Assembly (NCBI GenBank): GCA_016719105.1
Contig: JADKAQ010000008.1
Coordinates: 420,181 to 484,180, forward strand
Length of the DNA: 64,000 nucleotides
Origin: Gemmatimonadota bacterium
GTDB taxonomy: Bacteria > Gemmatimonadota > Gemmatimonadetes > Gemmatimonadales > Gemmatimonadaceae
Reading direction: 5' to 3'
Shown here: piece after piece, positions 49,923 through 62,855 of the stretch
Numbering within the stretch: the first letter of the stretch is position 1
How the letters are laid out: every line of letters starts with the position of its first letter
Notes under the pieces: generated by a model
What the model was told of the DNA's origin: nothing
Databases searched by the model: none
What the model saw: only the letters and a program-made list of their open reading frames with translations
Position numbers and translations under genes: made by a program

Positions 49923-50843
49923 ATGATGCGTCCACCGTCTCTGCTTGCACGTGCGACGACGCTGCTCGTCGCCGTCGTGCTCCTCTCGCCACGCAGCGCC
50001 GACGCGCAGCTTCCGCGCCAGGGCACGTCCAAGTTGGCCCCATCGGCCGATCGTGTGCAGCTGACGGCGCTCGCGGTCGGCACCGTACGCCCCGACCTCG
50101 GCAGCACGGTGACCGTGCAGGCCACGCTTCGCAACGTCGATCCGAACCACGCCATCAACATCCCGTGGACCATCGGGATCGTCGGCCCCGCCGGGACCCA
50201 ACAACTGGGCAGCGGTACCGCATCTGCCGTGGCGCCTGGCGCATCGGTCACGGTCAGCGCGTCGTGGCGCGCCGTCGCCGGCGAGCACGTTGTCAGCGTC
50301 TCGGCCGATCCGACCAACTCGCTGGGTGAGATGGCCCCGAATCCCAGCAACAACGCGCGCGCGAGCGGGACGATCACCCCGCAGGATGTACGTCTTCTCA
50401 CCTTTGCCGAGGCGCTCGCCGCGGGGGCGCAGTTCCCGGGCAACCTGCAGGGGCCGACAGCGTGCCGCACCGTTGGCGTTTTCGACGCCAGCGAGGGGCG
50501 TTTCCTCGGCGGTCAGGGGCGTGGACGCCCGCTCTTCATCGCCGACTGCATCACCCCGCCGCAGAGCCCGCCCATCGTCACCGGCGCCAAGGCCAAACCC
50601 GTCGCCTTCGCCAACCTCACGCTCCGCAACGGATGGACCGTCCGCAGCGTGCGCGTGTTGAGCCGTGGCCAGGACGGCACTCGTGCGATCGGCTCGGCAG
50701 GAGGATCGCCGGTCACCCTGCCGAGCGCCGGCGGCACATCGCCCAAGGCCGAGTTCTCGGTCTTTGCCGACAAGGGCGGTGTGTTTGAGGCGCTCCTCGA
50801 AGTGTTCATCGCTGGTCCGGCGCATCTGAGTCCGCTGCGCTGA
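49923..50843 (+). CDS. Exported CARDB-like protein 2
   Basis: 306 residues, signal peptide ending near SADAQLPRQ. CARDB-type domain (DRVQLTALAVGTVRPDLGSTVTVQATLRNV ... SASWRAVAGEHVVSVSADPTN), then a C-terminal domain with two Cys and FANLTLRNGWTVRSVRVLSR. It mirrors CARDB protein 1 in both domains. Own promoter element 54 bp upstream. A start at the adjacent ATG one codon later is possible. Confidence 0.75.
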   Translation: MMRPPSLLARATTLLVAVVLLSPRSADAQLPRQGTSKLAPSADRVQLTALAVGTVRPDLGSTVTVQATLRNVDPNHAINIPWTIGIVGPAGTQQLGSGTASAVAPGASVTVSASWRAVAGEHVVSVSADPTNSLGEMAPNPSNNARASGTITPQDVRLLTFAEALAAGAQFPGNLQGPTACRTVGVFDASEGRFLGGQGRGRPLFIADCITPPQSPPIVTGAKAKPVAFANLTLRNGWTVRSVRVLSRGQDGTRAIGSAGGSPVTLPSAGGTSPKAEFSVFADKGGVFEALLEVFIAGPAHLSPLR

Positions 50844-50893
50844 ACGCCGACTTCGCTCTCCGATCCGCTCGCCCACTCGATCCGGGTGCTTCC

Positions 50894-51346
50894 ATGTCGA
50901 CACCAACCTCCTGCTTCCTCGCTCTGCTCGTCGCGCCCTTGGCCGCGGCGGCGCCCGTCGCGGCGCAAGCGCGCACCAGGAGTCCGATCGCCGGTGCTCA
51001 GCAGGAGGTGCCGTTGGCGCCGCTCGTGGTGCGGCTTGAGCTGCGGGACCATGGGGCGGAAGTTCGAGTGGAGCACACGCGCGGGATGGCACCACCCGTC
51101 GTGCTGTGCGATTTCCGTAGGGGGACGGTTTCTCCCGAGGGCGATCTCCGCGTGGCGTGCGGGGAGGTCGCCGCGGGATGGCAGTTGCGGGTGCTCCGCC
51201 GGATGGGTTCGACGGTCACGCCGTGCGCGAACCTCGCGATCAGGACGCCAACCGTGAAGGCCGGCGTCCCGGTGCTTCTGACTGTCGTTCGCGATCCGAG
51301 CAGCCCGCCACCCCTGAACGCTCTCGCCTGCCGCTTCGCTCCGTGA
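50894..51346 (+). CDS. Small exported Cys-containing protein
   Basis: 150 residues with a signal peptide (FLALLVAPLAAAAPVAAQA). The mature part is beta-rich and has four Cys (VLCDF, VACGE, TPCAN, LACRF), enough for two disulfides. Unknown family. It follows CARDB protein 2 by 50 bp and probably belongs to the same transcript. Confidence 0.65.
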   Translation: MSTPTSCFLALLVAPLAAAAPVAAQARTRSPIAGAQQEVPLAPLVVRLELRDHGAEVRVEHTRGMAPPVVLCDFRRGTVSPEGDLRVACGEVAAGWQLRVLRRMGSTVTPCANLAIRTPTVKAGVPVLLTVVRDPSSPPPLNALACRFAP

Positions 51347-51592
51347 GCGCTGCGAGGTTCGGGTTCGCGCGCGTCGGTGCGGACGACGCGGGGGCGTAGG
51401 GGAGCGGGAGCTCGTGGACCGACGAACGCGCTCGCGAAATGGTAGGCCAACCACACGACAATTCATCGGAACACCTCCGACAGCCTTCCGGCCTCGGATC
51501 CCCCCTTCCTTCCAAGGTGGCGCGCGCGCGGTTGCGCTCCACTCGCGCGCCGTCCGCGCCCGAACGGAATGGTCTCCACCAAGGTGTCCGTC
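51347..51592. other. Intergenic region before ppdK
   Basis: About 245 bp; no gene, hairpin or promoter that I can support. The ppdK promoter is presumably here. Confidence 0.3.
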
Positions 51593-54336
<2,744 letters not shown>

Positions 54337-54365
54337 CCGCCTCCAATCGGGACCAGCGCCCGAGT

Positions 54366-54408
54366 GGGGGCAGCGTCATCGAACCAGCTTCGAGATGACG
54401 CTGCCCCC
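54366..54408. terminator. Bidirectional terminator between ppdK and permease gene
   Basis: A perfect 15-bp stem (GGGGGCAGCGTCATC with GATGACGCTGCCCCC) with an inner CGAA/TTCG pairing. It sits between two convergent genes, 30 bp after the ppdK stop and 21 bp after the permease stop. Confidence 0.8.
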
Positions 54409-54428
54409 GCTTGGCCTCCCCCCATCGC

Positions 54429-57083
54429 TCACACCTCGGCCCCGACCGCCGTCGCCGGATCGACCCGCAGCGCGCGCCGCGTCGGAACCCACATCGCCGC
54501 CGCCGATGCCACGGCGACCAGCGACACGGCGATCGCCATCCCCCACACGTCGTCGGACGCGCTGGCCCCCGTGCGCATCGCGAGCAGGAGCCCGCGCCCG
54601 CTCCACGCCACCGCCCCCCCGACCAGGCAGCCGGCGATCGTGATCAGCATCCCCTCCGACATCACGAGGCGCACGATCGCCGATCGGCTCGCGCCAAGGG
54701 CCATTCGCACCCCGATCTCGCGCGTGCGCTGCGCCACGCCGAACGACAGCACGCCGTACAACCCGAGTGTCGCCAGGAGCAAGGCGCAACAGGCGAAGGC
54801 CACGAGGAGGATGCGCGCGAATCGCTGCGGCGCGCGCCCCTCGGCCACGTCGTGGGCCAGCGACGTCGCCTCCGCGACCCGCACCGTGGGCGACACCTCC
54901 TCGATGAGTCGCACCAGCTCGGCGCGCAGCGTGGCCACGTCACCCCGCGCACGCACCACGAGCACGGCGCCGTCGCCCGCGCCATGTCGCGGGAGCACCA
55001 CCGTCATGCTGTCGCCGGGAATCCATCCCTCCGCCGATCGCTGGTCCTCGATGACCCCAACGACGGTGAACAGGGGATCGGTCCGCGTCAGGCGGAGCCG
55101 ACGGCCGACAGCGTCCCCGGCGGGCCAGAGGCGGCGGGCGCTCGTGGCGGTGAGCATCACCTCGCGCAGCGCGGTGTCGCGCGCCATGACACGCCCGGCC
55201 AGGAGGCGCGTCCCCACGGTCTGCAGGTAGGCCGAGTCGACCGACAGCGTGAGCACGAAGCGTTCCTGTGACGCCACCGGTGGCGCGTCGCCCTCACGGA
55301 GGATCTCGCAGAGGCAGCCGCCGAACCCCCCAGGGGCGCCGTCGGCCAGGGCCGCGGCCACGACACCGGGATGCGCACGCACGCGCTCTAGCACCGGCGC
55401 CACGCGTGCGTCGATGGCAGCGCTGTCGACGATACCCGGTACGCGTTGCAGCTGGATAGTGAGCAGCGGCGCAACGTCGTAGCCCAATCGCATGCGCGAC
55501 AGCGTCCATGCCGACTGCACGAGGATGACGCCACCCACCACCAGCGCCACCGATCCGGCGACCTGCAGGAAGGCCAGCGAACGACGCACCTGCTGGCCGG
55601 CGCGCCCCGGCCCCACACTGCGGGCGCCTCCGTGCAGCGTCCCCCCCAGTCCGCGGCTGTTCACCAGCGCCGGAATGAGCCCGAACAGGACGGCGGTGCA
55701 CGCGGCGAGCAGTACCGCCAATGCCAGCATCGTCCCGTCCAGCTGGACGTCGTCGACCGCCGCGTACGACACCGGGCGCCATCCGCGCGCCAGCGCGAGC
55801 AAGGCCCGCGCGAGGACAGCCCCCGCGACGGCACCGAGCAGCGCCAACCAGGCGCTTTCGGTGAGAAGCTGTCGCATGATGCGCCCGCGTGACGCCCCGA
55901 TCGCCGTGCGAATGGAGAGCTCGCGCTCACGCGTCGCACCGCGCGCCAACAGCAGATTGGCGACGTTCAGGCACCCGATCACCAGCACCAGGAGGACGGC
56001 AGCCAGCATCACCTGCAACACGCGCCGTGTCTCCGATCCGGCGCGATCGAGCAGCGGGTCGATCATGGGGACGAGCGAGCGCATGGGGTCGCGTTCACCC
56101 AGGCGCGCCTTGGCGGCGGCGACATCGCGCGTGACCTGCGCCAGCGTCGCCCCGGGGCGCAGGACGCCGAGGGCTGCGAGGTAGTTGTCACTGCGCGCCG
56201 GGAGGTGCGGGAGCCAGAGCTCGGCACGCGGGATAAGCGCGAAGACCGAGGGATCGAAGAGGCGCGGCATCACGCCGATGATGGCGTAGCTGCGCCCGTC
56301 GAGCGTGACCGTCTCGCCAATGGCCGACGCGCGCCCGCCGAAGTCGCGCTGCCAGGTGTGCCAGGCAAGCATCGCGACGGGGGCCCCGCCCGTGCCTTCC
56401 TCGTCAGGCGCAAAGCTCCGTCCGAGCGCCGGCGCGACGTGCAGGAACTGCAGCAGCCCTCGCGACACCAACCCCACGTCGATCGTCGCCGGAGCGCCTC
56501 CGCGCACCGTGCGCTTGCGCGCCGCGGCGATCGTCTCGATGCGTTCGAGCGACGGCGTTGCCTCGCGCGCCGCCTCGAGCACGGTGGGGTTCATCGAGAC
56601 GCGAATCGAGCCATCGCGCGAGGCAAGGCTCACGACGACGAGCCGCTCCACGCCCGGATATGGGAGCGGAGCGATGAGCATCCGTCGCATCACGCTCGCG
56701 AGGGCCACCGTGGCCCCGATGCCAACGCCGAGGGTGGCGACGGTGGTGAGCGTGAAGAGCGGGGCGCGCAGCGTGCGACGCACGGCGTACGAGATGTCCG
56801 CCCGCAGCGCCCCCAGCGCGTCGCGCCATTGCGACCGGCGCTGCGCGCGATGCTCCGTCTGGCGCAGCGCGCGGCGGGCCGCGTCGACGTCACCGAACCG
56901 CGCGCGGGCCTCGCGCGCCGCTTCGTCGGCGCTGCGCCCATACGATCGCAGTTCCTGTTCGCGCATTTCGAGGTGGAAGCGCAGCTCGTCGTCCACGTCG
57001 CGCGCGATCTGCGCCTGCGTGCGCGTGGGCCAGCGCAGGAGACGGCGCCAGCTGCGGTCCGAGTCGCGTCCGCTTCGTCGCAT
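54429..57083 (-). CDS. MacB/FtsX-type large ABC permease (ADOP family)
   Basis: 884 residues. A cytoplasmic N-terminal segment (VDDELRFHLEMREQELRSYGRSADEAAREARARFGD) is typical of the 'duplicated orphan permease' family, followed by two FtsX/MacB_PCD units: four-helix FtsX cores at about 380-510 (VLLVLVIGCLNVANLLLARGATRERELSIRTAIGASRGRI) and 770-880 (REIGVRMALGASRSAIVRLV) flanking extracytoplasmic domains. No ATPase is encoded beside it. It follows padR by 5 bp, the conserved pairing of this family. Probably exports or extrudes lipids, peptides or drugs, gated by PadR. ATG at 57083 chosen from the conserved N-terminus. Confidence 0.9.
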   Translation of the reverse strand: MRRSGRDSDRSWRRLLRWPTRTQAQIARDVDDELRFHLEMREQELRSYGRSADEAAREARARFGDVDAARRALRQTEHRAQRRSQWRDALGALRADISYAVRRTLRAPLFTLTTVATLGVGIGATVALASVMRRMLIAPLPYPGVERLVVVSLASRDGSIRVSMNPTVLEAAREATPSLERIETIAAARKRTVRGGAPATIDVGLVSRGLLQFLHVAPALGRSFAPDEEGTGGAPVAMLAWHTWQRDFGGRASAIGETVTLDGRSYAIIGVMPRLFDPSVFALIPRAELWLPHLPARSDNYLAALGVLRPGATLAQVTRDVAAAKARLGERDPMRSLVPMIDPLLDRAGSETRRVLQVMLAAVLLVLVIGCLNVANLLLARGATRERELSIRTAIGASRGRIMRQLLTESAWLALLGAVAGAVLARALLALARGWRPVSYAAVDDVQLDGTMLALAVLLAACTAVLFGLIPALVNSRGLGGTLHGGARSVGPGRAGQQVRRSLAFLQVAGSVALVVGGVILVQSAWTLSRMRLGYDVAPLLTIQLQRVPGIVDSAAIDARVAPVLERVRAHPGVVAAALADGAPGGFGGCLCEILREGDAPPVASQERFVLTLSVDSAYLQTVGTRLLAGRVMARDTALREVMLTATSARRLWPAGDAVGRRLRLTRTDPLFTVVGVIEDQRSAEGWIPGDSMTVVLPRHGAGDGAVLVVRARGDVATLRAELVRLIEEVSPTVRVAEATSLAHDVAEGRAPQRFARILLVAFACCALLLATLGLYGVLSFGVAQRTREIGVRMALGASRSAIVRLVMSEGMLITIAGCLVGGAVAWSGRGLLLAMRTGASASDDVWGMAIAVSLVAVASAAAMWVPTRRALRVDPATAVGAEV

Positions 57084-57088
57084 GGGTG

Positions 57089-57430
57089 TCACACCCCTTC
57101 GGTCGCGTCGAGGATGCGCAGCACCGCCTCGGCGTAGGCGCGGAAGGTGCGCACCTCGGCCGCCAGCTGGCGTCGTCCGGCGGGGGTGAGGCGGTAGAAC
57201 TTGGCGCGCCGGTTGGACTCGGAGACCCCCCACTCCGCCTCCACCGCCCCCGCCGACTCAAGGCGATAGAGCGCCTTGTAGAGCGCGGCATCCTCGATGC
57301 TGAACGTGTCGCGCGAGCGCGACTCGATGCGCCGCGAGATCTCGTATCCGTGCAGGGGACCGAGGACGAGCGACTTGAGGATGAGCACGTCGAGCGTGCC
57401 GTGGAGGAGTTCGTTTGGCGATCGTGGCAT
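57089..57430 (-). CDS. PadR-family transcriptional repressor
   Basis: 113 residues with the PadR winged helix: ELLHGTLDVLILKSLVLGPLHGYEISRRIE, then a wing (GAVEAEWGVSESNRRAKFYRLTPAGRRQL) and a C-terminal dimerisation helix. PadR-s1 size (about 110). It precedes the permease by 5 bp. Two palindromes just upstream (57438-57452, 57464-57478) are candidate operators for autoregulation. PadR repressors usually release DNA on binding a hydrophobic ligand. Confidence 0.93.
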   Translation of the reverse strand: MPRSPNELLHGTLDVLILKSLVLGPLHGYEISRRIESRSRDTFSIEDAALYKALYRLESAGAVEAEWGVSESNRRAKFYRLTPAGRRQLAAEVRTFRAYAEAVLRILDATEGV

Positions 57431-57437
57431 TGTTTGA

Positions 57438-57478
57438 CCTCACCAGGTGAGGCCAAGTCTATGCCACACCTGGTGAGG
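57438..57478 (-). promoter_or_regulatory. Paired PadR-type palindromic operators
   Basis: A perfect 15-bp palindrome CCTCACC-A-GGTGAGG (57438-57452) starts 8 bp upstream of padR, and a second copy with one mismatch, CCACACC-T-GGTGAGG (57464-57478), has its centre 26 bp farther on. Spacing places both on nearly the same DNA face. This arrangement strongly suggests autoregulation of padR-permease. Confidence 0.7.
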
Positions 57479-57739
57479 CGTCAAGGGACGGGGCACCGGT
57501 GCGCCGACGCCGGGCGTGCGGATCGCACGTGCGAACCGACCGTGCGGCGCGCCCCTGTCGAGCGCCCCTGTCGAGCGCCCCTGTCGAGCGACCGTTCGGC
57601 GATGGGTCGGCCCCTGTCGCAGGGGTCGGCCCAACGCGCGTAGCGCCGTTCTCCTCAGGACCCGTGCGCCACGCCCCCCTTTCCCCTAGACTCCCACCTG
57701 ACCGCGTCGCACGCCCGCCCGTCTCCCCTGGCTGTCGCC
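57479..57739. other. Intergenic region between padR and the acyl-CoA dehydrogenase gene
   Basis: About 260 bp. It holds a 13-bp tandem repeat (57549-57587), a small hairpin CCCCTG-TCG-CAGGGG (57611-57625) and the leader of the dehydrogenase gene. No promoter identified. Confidence 0.4.
57549..57587. repeat. Three copies of a 13-bp repeat
   Basis: GCGCCCCTGTCGA is repeated perfectly three times (57549, 57562, 57575) and its CCCCTGTCG core appears again in the hairpin at 57611. Unit length is not a multiple of three and it lies upstream of the coding start. Confidence 0.9.
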
Positions 57740-59525
57740 ATGACCGCTTCCGCCCCGACCGACTCGCGCCCCCACCTCGCCTCCCCCGACGAGAACCCCT
57801 CATTCATCAAGGGGCTCTTCCTCGGCGAGATCCGCGAGGAGATGGTCTTCCCCTTCCCGACGCTCTCCGCCGACGAGAAGGAATCGCTCGACGCGATCCT
57901 CGATGCCTTTCGCTCCTTCGCGAAAGACCACATCGACATGAAGAAGCACGACCACGACGGTCGCTTCCCGGATGCGATGCGCGAAGGGTTCCACGCGTTA
58001 GGGCTGATGGGGCTCAACATCCCGGAGGCCTACGGCGGCTTCGGCGCCTCGGCCACGGTCTTCAACCGCGTGTTCGGCGAGATCGGCGCCACCGATCCGG
58101 CGCTCGCCGTCTATTTCGGCGCCCACCAGTCCATCGGCTGCAAGGGGATCACCCTCTTCGGCACCGAGGAGCAGAAGCAGCAGTACCTCCCGCGCTGCGC
58201 CTCGGGCGAGCTGGTCGCGGCCTTCTGCCTCACCGAGCCGGGCTCGGGTTCCGACGCGCAGGCGATGAAGTGCTCGGCGACCCCCTCGGCCGATGGCAGC
58301 GAGTACCTCCTCAACGGGACGAAGATCTGGATCTCCAACGCGGGCTACGCCGGACTCTTCACCGTCTTCGCCAAGGTCCCGATCGTCGTGGACGGGAAGC
58401 CGAAGGAGCGCGTGACCGCCTTCATCGTCGAGCGCGACACCCCCGGCGTCTCGCTCGGCAAGCTCGAGGAGAAGATGGGGATCAAGGCGTCGGACACGCG
58501 CTCGGTCATCTTCGACAACGTGCGCGTTCCGGTTGCCAACCGTTTGGGCGACGTGGGGCAGGGCTTCAAGATCGCCCTCGAGATCCTCAACTCCGGGCGC
58601 CTCGGCCTCGCCGCCGGCTCGGCGCGCGGGACGCGCCAGATCATGAACGAGGCGATCGCCTACGCCAAGCAGCGCGAACAGTTCGGGCGCCCCATCGCCT
58701 CGTTCGAGATGCTGCGCCGCAAGATCGCCCTGGCCGCCGCCGAGTGTTATGCCGCCGACGCCGCGTGGTTTCTCACGGCGGGGATGGTGGACCGCGGTGG
58801 CGTCGACTTCTCGCTCGAGACCGCCGCCTGCAAGGTCTACAATTCCGAGATGGCCTACCGCGCCTCCAACGAAGGGTTGCAGATTGCCGGCGGGATGGGC
58901 TACTCCAAGGAGTTCCCCTTCGAGCAGAGCGTGCGCGACTCACGCATCATGCTCATCTTCGAGGGGACCAACGAGATCCTCCGTGCCCTCATCGCCCTCA
59001 TGGGGTTGCAGCAGCCGGGCGAGCGCCTCAAGGCGCTGGGCAAGGCGCTGCAGGACCCCATCAATGGCTTCGGAGCCATCTCGTCGTACCTCGCCGGGCG
59101 CGCGCGGAGCACACTCAACAAGCCCGACTTCACGAAGGTGCACCCCGCCTTCGAGGATGAAGCCGAGCTCGTCGCCTCGCAGATCCACGCCCTGCGCGCG
59201 CGGTCGAGTCTGCCCTCCGCAAGCACGGCAAGGCGATCATCGAGCGCCAATACGTGCAGGAGCGCCTGCCAACGCCGCCATCGACCTCTACCTGAGCATC
59301 GCCGCCCTCTCGCGCGTGACCTCGGAGCTGGAAGCGGTCGACGGAGACGTGACGCGCGTGGCCAACGAGGTGGATTGCGCGCGCGTCTTCATACATATGG
59401 CCTATCGACGCACGCGCCGCGCCCTCAAGGCGCTCCGCATCAATCAGGACGCCCGACTCGACACCATTGCCGCGCGCGCCGTCGACGCCGTCGACCTGGC
59501 ACCGCTCGCACCAACGGATCGTTAG
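57740..59525 (+). CDS. Acyl-CoA dehydrogenase (VLCAD/ACAD9 type), frameshifted
   Basis: About 595 residues when repaired. N-terminal NPSFIKGLFLGEIREEMVFPFP is typical of the very-long-chain type; FAD/acyl segments include CLTEPGSGSDAQAM, WISNAGYAGLF and QIAGGMGYSKEFPFEQSVRDSRI, with the catalytic Glu in IFEGTNEI. The C-terminal extension (AAIDLYLSIAALSRV, CARVFIHMAYRRTRRALK) is membrane-associating in relatives. Two single-G losses, at about 59202 and 59268, shift the frame out and back. It oxidises long acyl-CoA to trans-2-enoyl-CoA. Stop is CGT-TAG-GC. Confidence 0.88.
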
Positions 59526-59536
59526 GCCGGCGGGTC

Positions 59537-61356
<1,820 letters not shown>

Positions 61357-61477
61357 AGGGGGAGGAGGGAGGAGCGGGGCGGGGAACGGGTGGCGGTGTC
61401 GGCCGAATCGCCCCTCCACCGAGTAGCTCCGTGGGGCGTTTCCGCGCTCGCGTCGGGCGACTCCGGAAAACCTACCC

Positions 61478-61505
61478 GACCGGATGGGAGGCGCCCCATC
61501 CGGTC
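61478..61505 (+). terminator. Terminator after the hybrid kinase
   Basis: An 11-bp perfect stem (GACCGGATGGG with CCCATCCGGTC) with a 6-nt loop lies about 120 bp beyond the kinase stop and before the Rex-like site. No U-tract. Confidence 0.55.
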
Positions 61506-61551
61506 GCCCCCTCCCTGCGGGGGTCCGAGCCGCCGAAAGGGACGCGATACA

Positions 61552-61571
61552 CTTGTGAAAAGATTCACAAG
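61552..61571 (+). promoter_or_regulatory. Perfect Rex-type operator
   Basis: CTTGTGAA-AAGA-TTCACAAG: an 8-bp perfect inverted repeat containing exactly TTGTGAA-N4-TTCACAA, the binding consensus of the NADH-sensing repressor Rex. It lies 35 bp upstream of the ATG of the 62-residue gene and is almost the only A/T-rich tract for several hundred bp, so it probably overlaps the promoter. Confidence 0.6.
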
Positions 61572-61606
61572 CCCCTCGCGTCCCACTTTCCTTCCGAGCG
61601 CATACC

Positions 61607-61795
61607 ATGTCGTACGCCCTCCGCCTCAACGAAATCCCGCACGCGACCTTCGACTCCGAGCAGGCTGCCCGCCGCGCCGTCCGTGAGATGTTCGGCTCCT
61701 GCGAGCTCGCCGACTCCGACGCCAACGTCATGTTCTGGCCCTCGGTGAGCGCTCGCGGCCACGTCATGGTCGAGATCAAGCGCATCGCCGCCTAA
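61607..61795 (+). CDS. Small protein of unknown function (62 residues)
   Basis: A 62-residue protein, MSYALRLNEIPHATFDSEQAA at its start, with a mixed alpha/beta pattern (strand, helix EQAARRAVREMFGS, strand NVMFWPSV, strand HVMVEIKRIAA). No transmembrane segment, no motif I recognise. It has its own leader with a Rex-type operator, followed by a hairpin terminator, so it looks like a genuine small gene regulated by redox state. No strong Shine-Dalgarno sequence is visible. Confidence 0.65.
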   Translation: MSYALRLNEIPHATFDSEQAARRAVREMFGSCELADSDANVMFWPSVSARGHVMVEIKRIAA

Positions 61796-62128
61796 GGCTG
61801 TCTTCGCCGGTACGTCACTGCTCCGCGCCTGACGCATCGGTTGCTCCCACAAGGTCGCGGACGCACGAACCCCACGACCCCCGCCTCATCCGCGCGAGCG
61901 GCGTCCGGTCTTCGGCGCCGCTCGCGTTGCCCCCCACCGGGATTTCTCGCCCTGGGTGACGGCGCTCCCGTGAGGGCACCCGTGCGCCCCCCGCGGTAGG
62001 TTCGTCCGACGCGACAGGGGCGGCGCCGGGCATTCGCGCGCTATCATCCGGGACGCGACGCTCGCCCCCGGTCTCGCACCGCGGCGGCGCCCCGCGTGCC
62101 GTCATCCCGCCCTTCGCCCTCCGCTCCC
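61796..62128. other. Intergenic region before the two-component genes
   Basis: About 333 bp. A hairpin (GCGAGCGGCG with CGCCGCTCGC, 61894-61925, 12-nt loop) ends the small-gene transcript. The rest must hold the promoter of the response regulator gene, but I see no clear elements. Confidence 0.4.
61893..61926 (+). terminator. Terminator after the 62-residue gene
   Basis: An 11-bp stem (including the closing C-G pair) with an inner CCG/CGG pairing, about 100 bp after the stop; TTG follows it. Probable Rho-independent or pausing hairpin. Confidence 0.5.
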
Positions 62129-62853
62129 GTGCGCGTCCTGTTTGCCGAGGATGATCGTCAGCTCCGAGAGTCCGTCGCCCGCGGGCTGCGCGAGGCGTCA
62201 CGTCGTCGATCTTGCGCCTGACGGAACGCAGGCACTCGCCTCGCCCGGGAGCACCGATACGACGTGGTCATCCTCGACATCCTCATGGCGGGGATGACGG
62301 ACTCGACGTCGCCGAGCGATTCGCGCCGCGGAGAATTCCGTCCCGGTGCTCATGCTCACCGCGCTCGACGCCGGGAGCAGCGCATCACGGGGCTCGACGC
62401 CGGCGCCGACGACTACCTCACCAAGCCGTTCGACTTCGGCGAACTGCTGGCGCGCCTGCGGCGCTCACGCGGCGGCGCGGTGACGTGCTCTCCCCGAGCT
62501 GATCATCGGCGACCTGGTGATCGACACCACGCGCCACCAGGTGCGGCGTGGCGCGCGAGGATCCCGCTCACCACGAAGGAGTTCACCTTCCTGCACCATC
62601 TGGCGCGACGCCGGACGTGTGGTGAGCCGCGCCGAGTTGATGGAGCACGTCTGGGAGGACAAGAGCAACACGTATTCGAACATCATCGACGTCTACGCCA
62701 GTCGCCTGCGCCGCAAGATAGAGGAGGGCGACGACGCCGCTCGTGGCGACGCTGCGCGGGACCGGCTTCATGCTCAACGTGCCGCCGGGGCACCCGAGCG
62801 CGCGCGCGGACGCCGACGGGGAGCGCGCGGACGCCGGGCGCACGCGCGGGTGA
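62129..62853 (+). pseudogene. OmpR-family response regulator, multiply frameshifted
   Basis: Read across frames from the GTG at 62129: VRVLFAEDDRQLRESVARGLREA, a phosphorylation Asp in VVILDILM, LMLTALDA, GLDAGADDYLTKPFDFGELLARLR, then a winged-helix domain with TKEFTFLHHLARDAGRVVSRAELMEHVWE and VYASRLRRKIEEG. At least five single-base shifts are needed for one frame. The segment order is intact and nothing is lost, which favours sequencing or assembly error. It ends 2 bp before the sensor kinase start. Confidence 0.75.
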
Positions 62854-62855
62854 GC

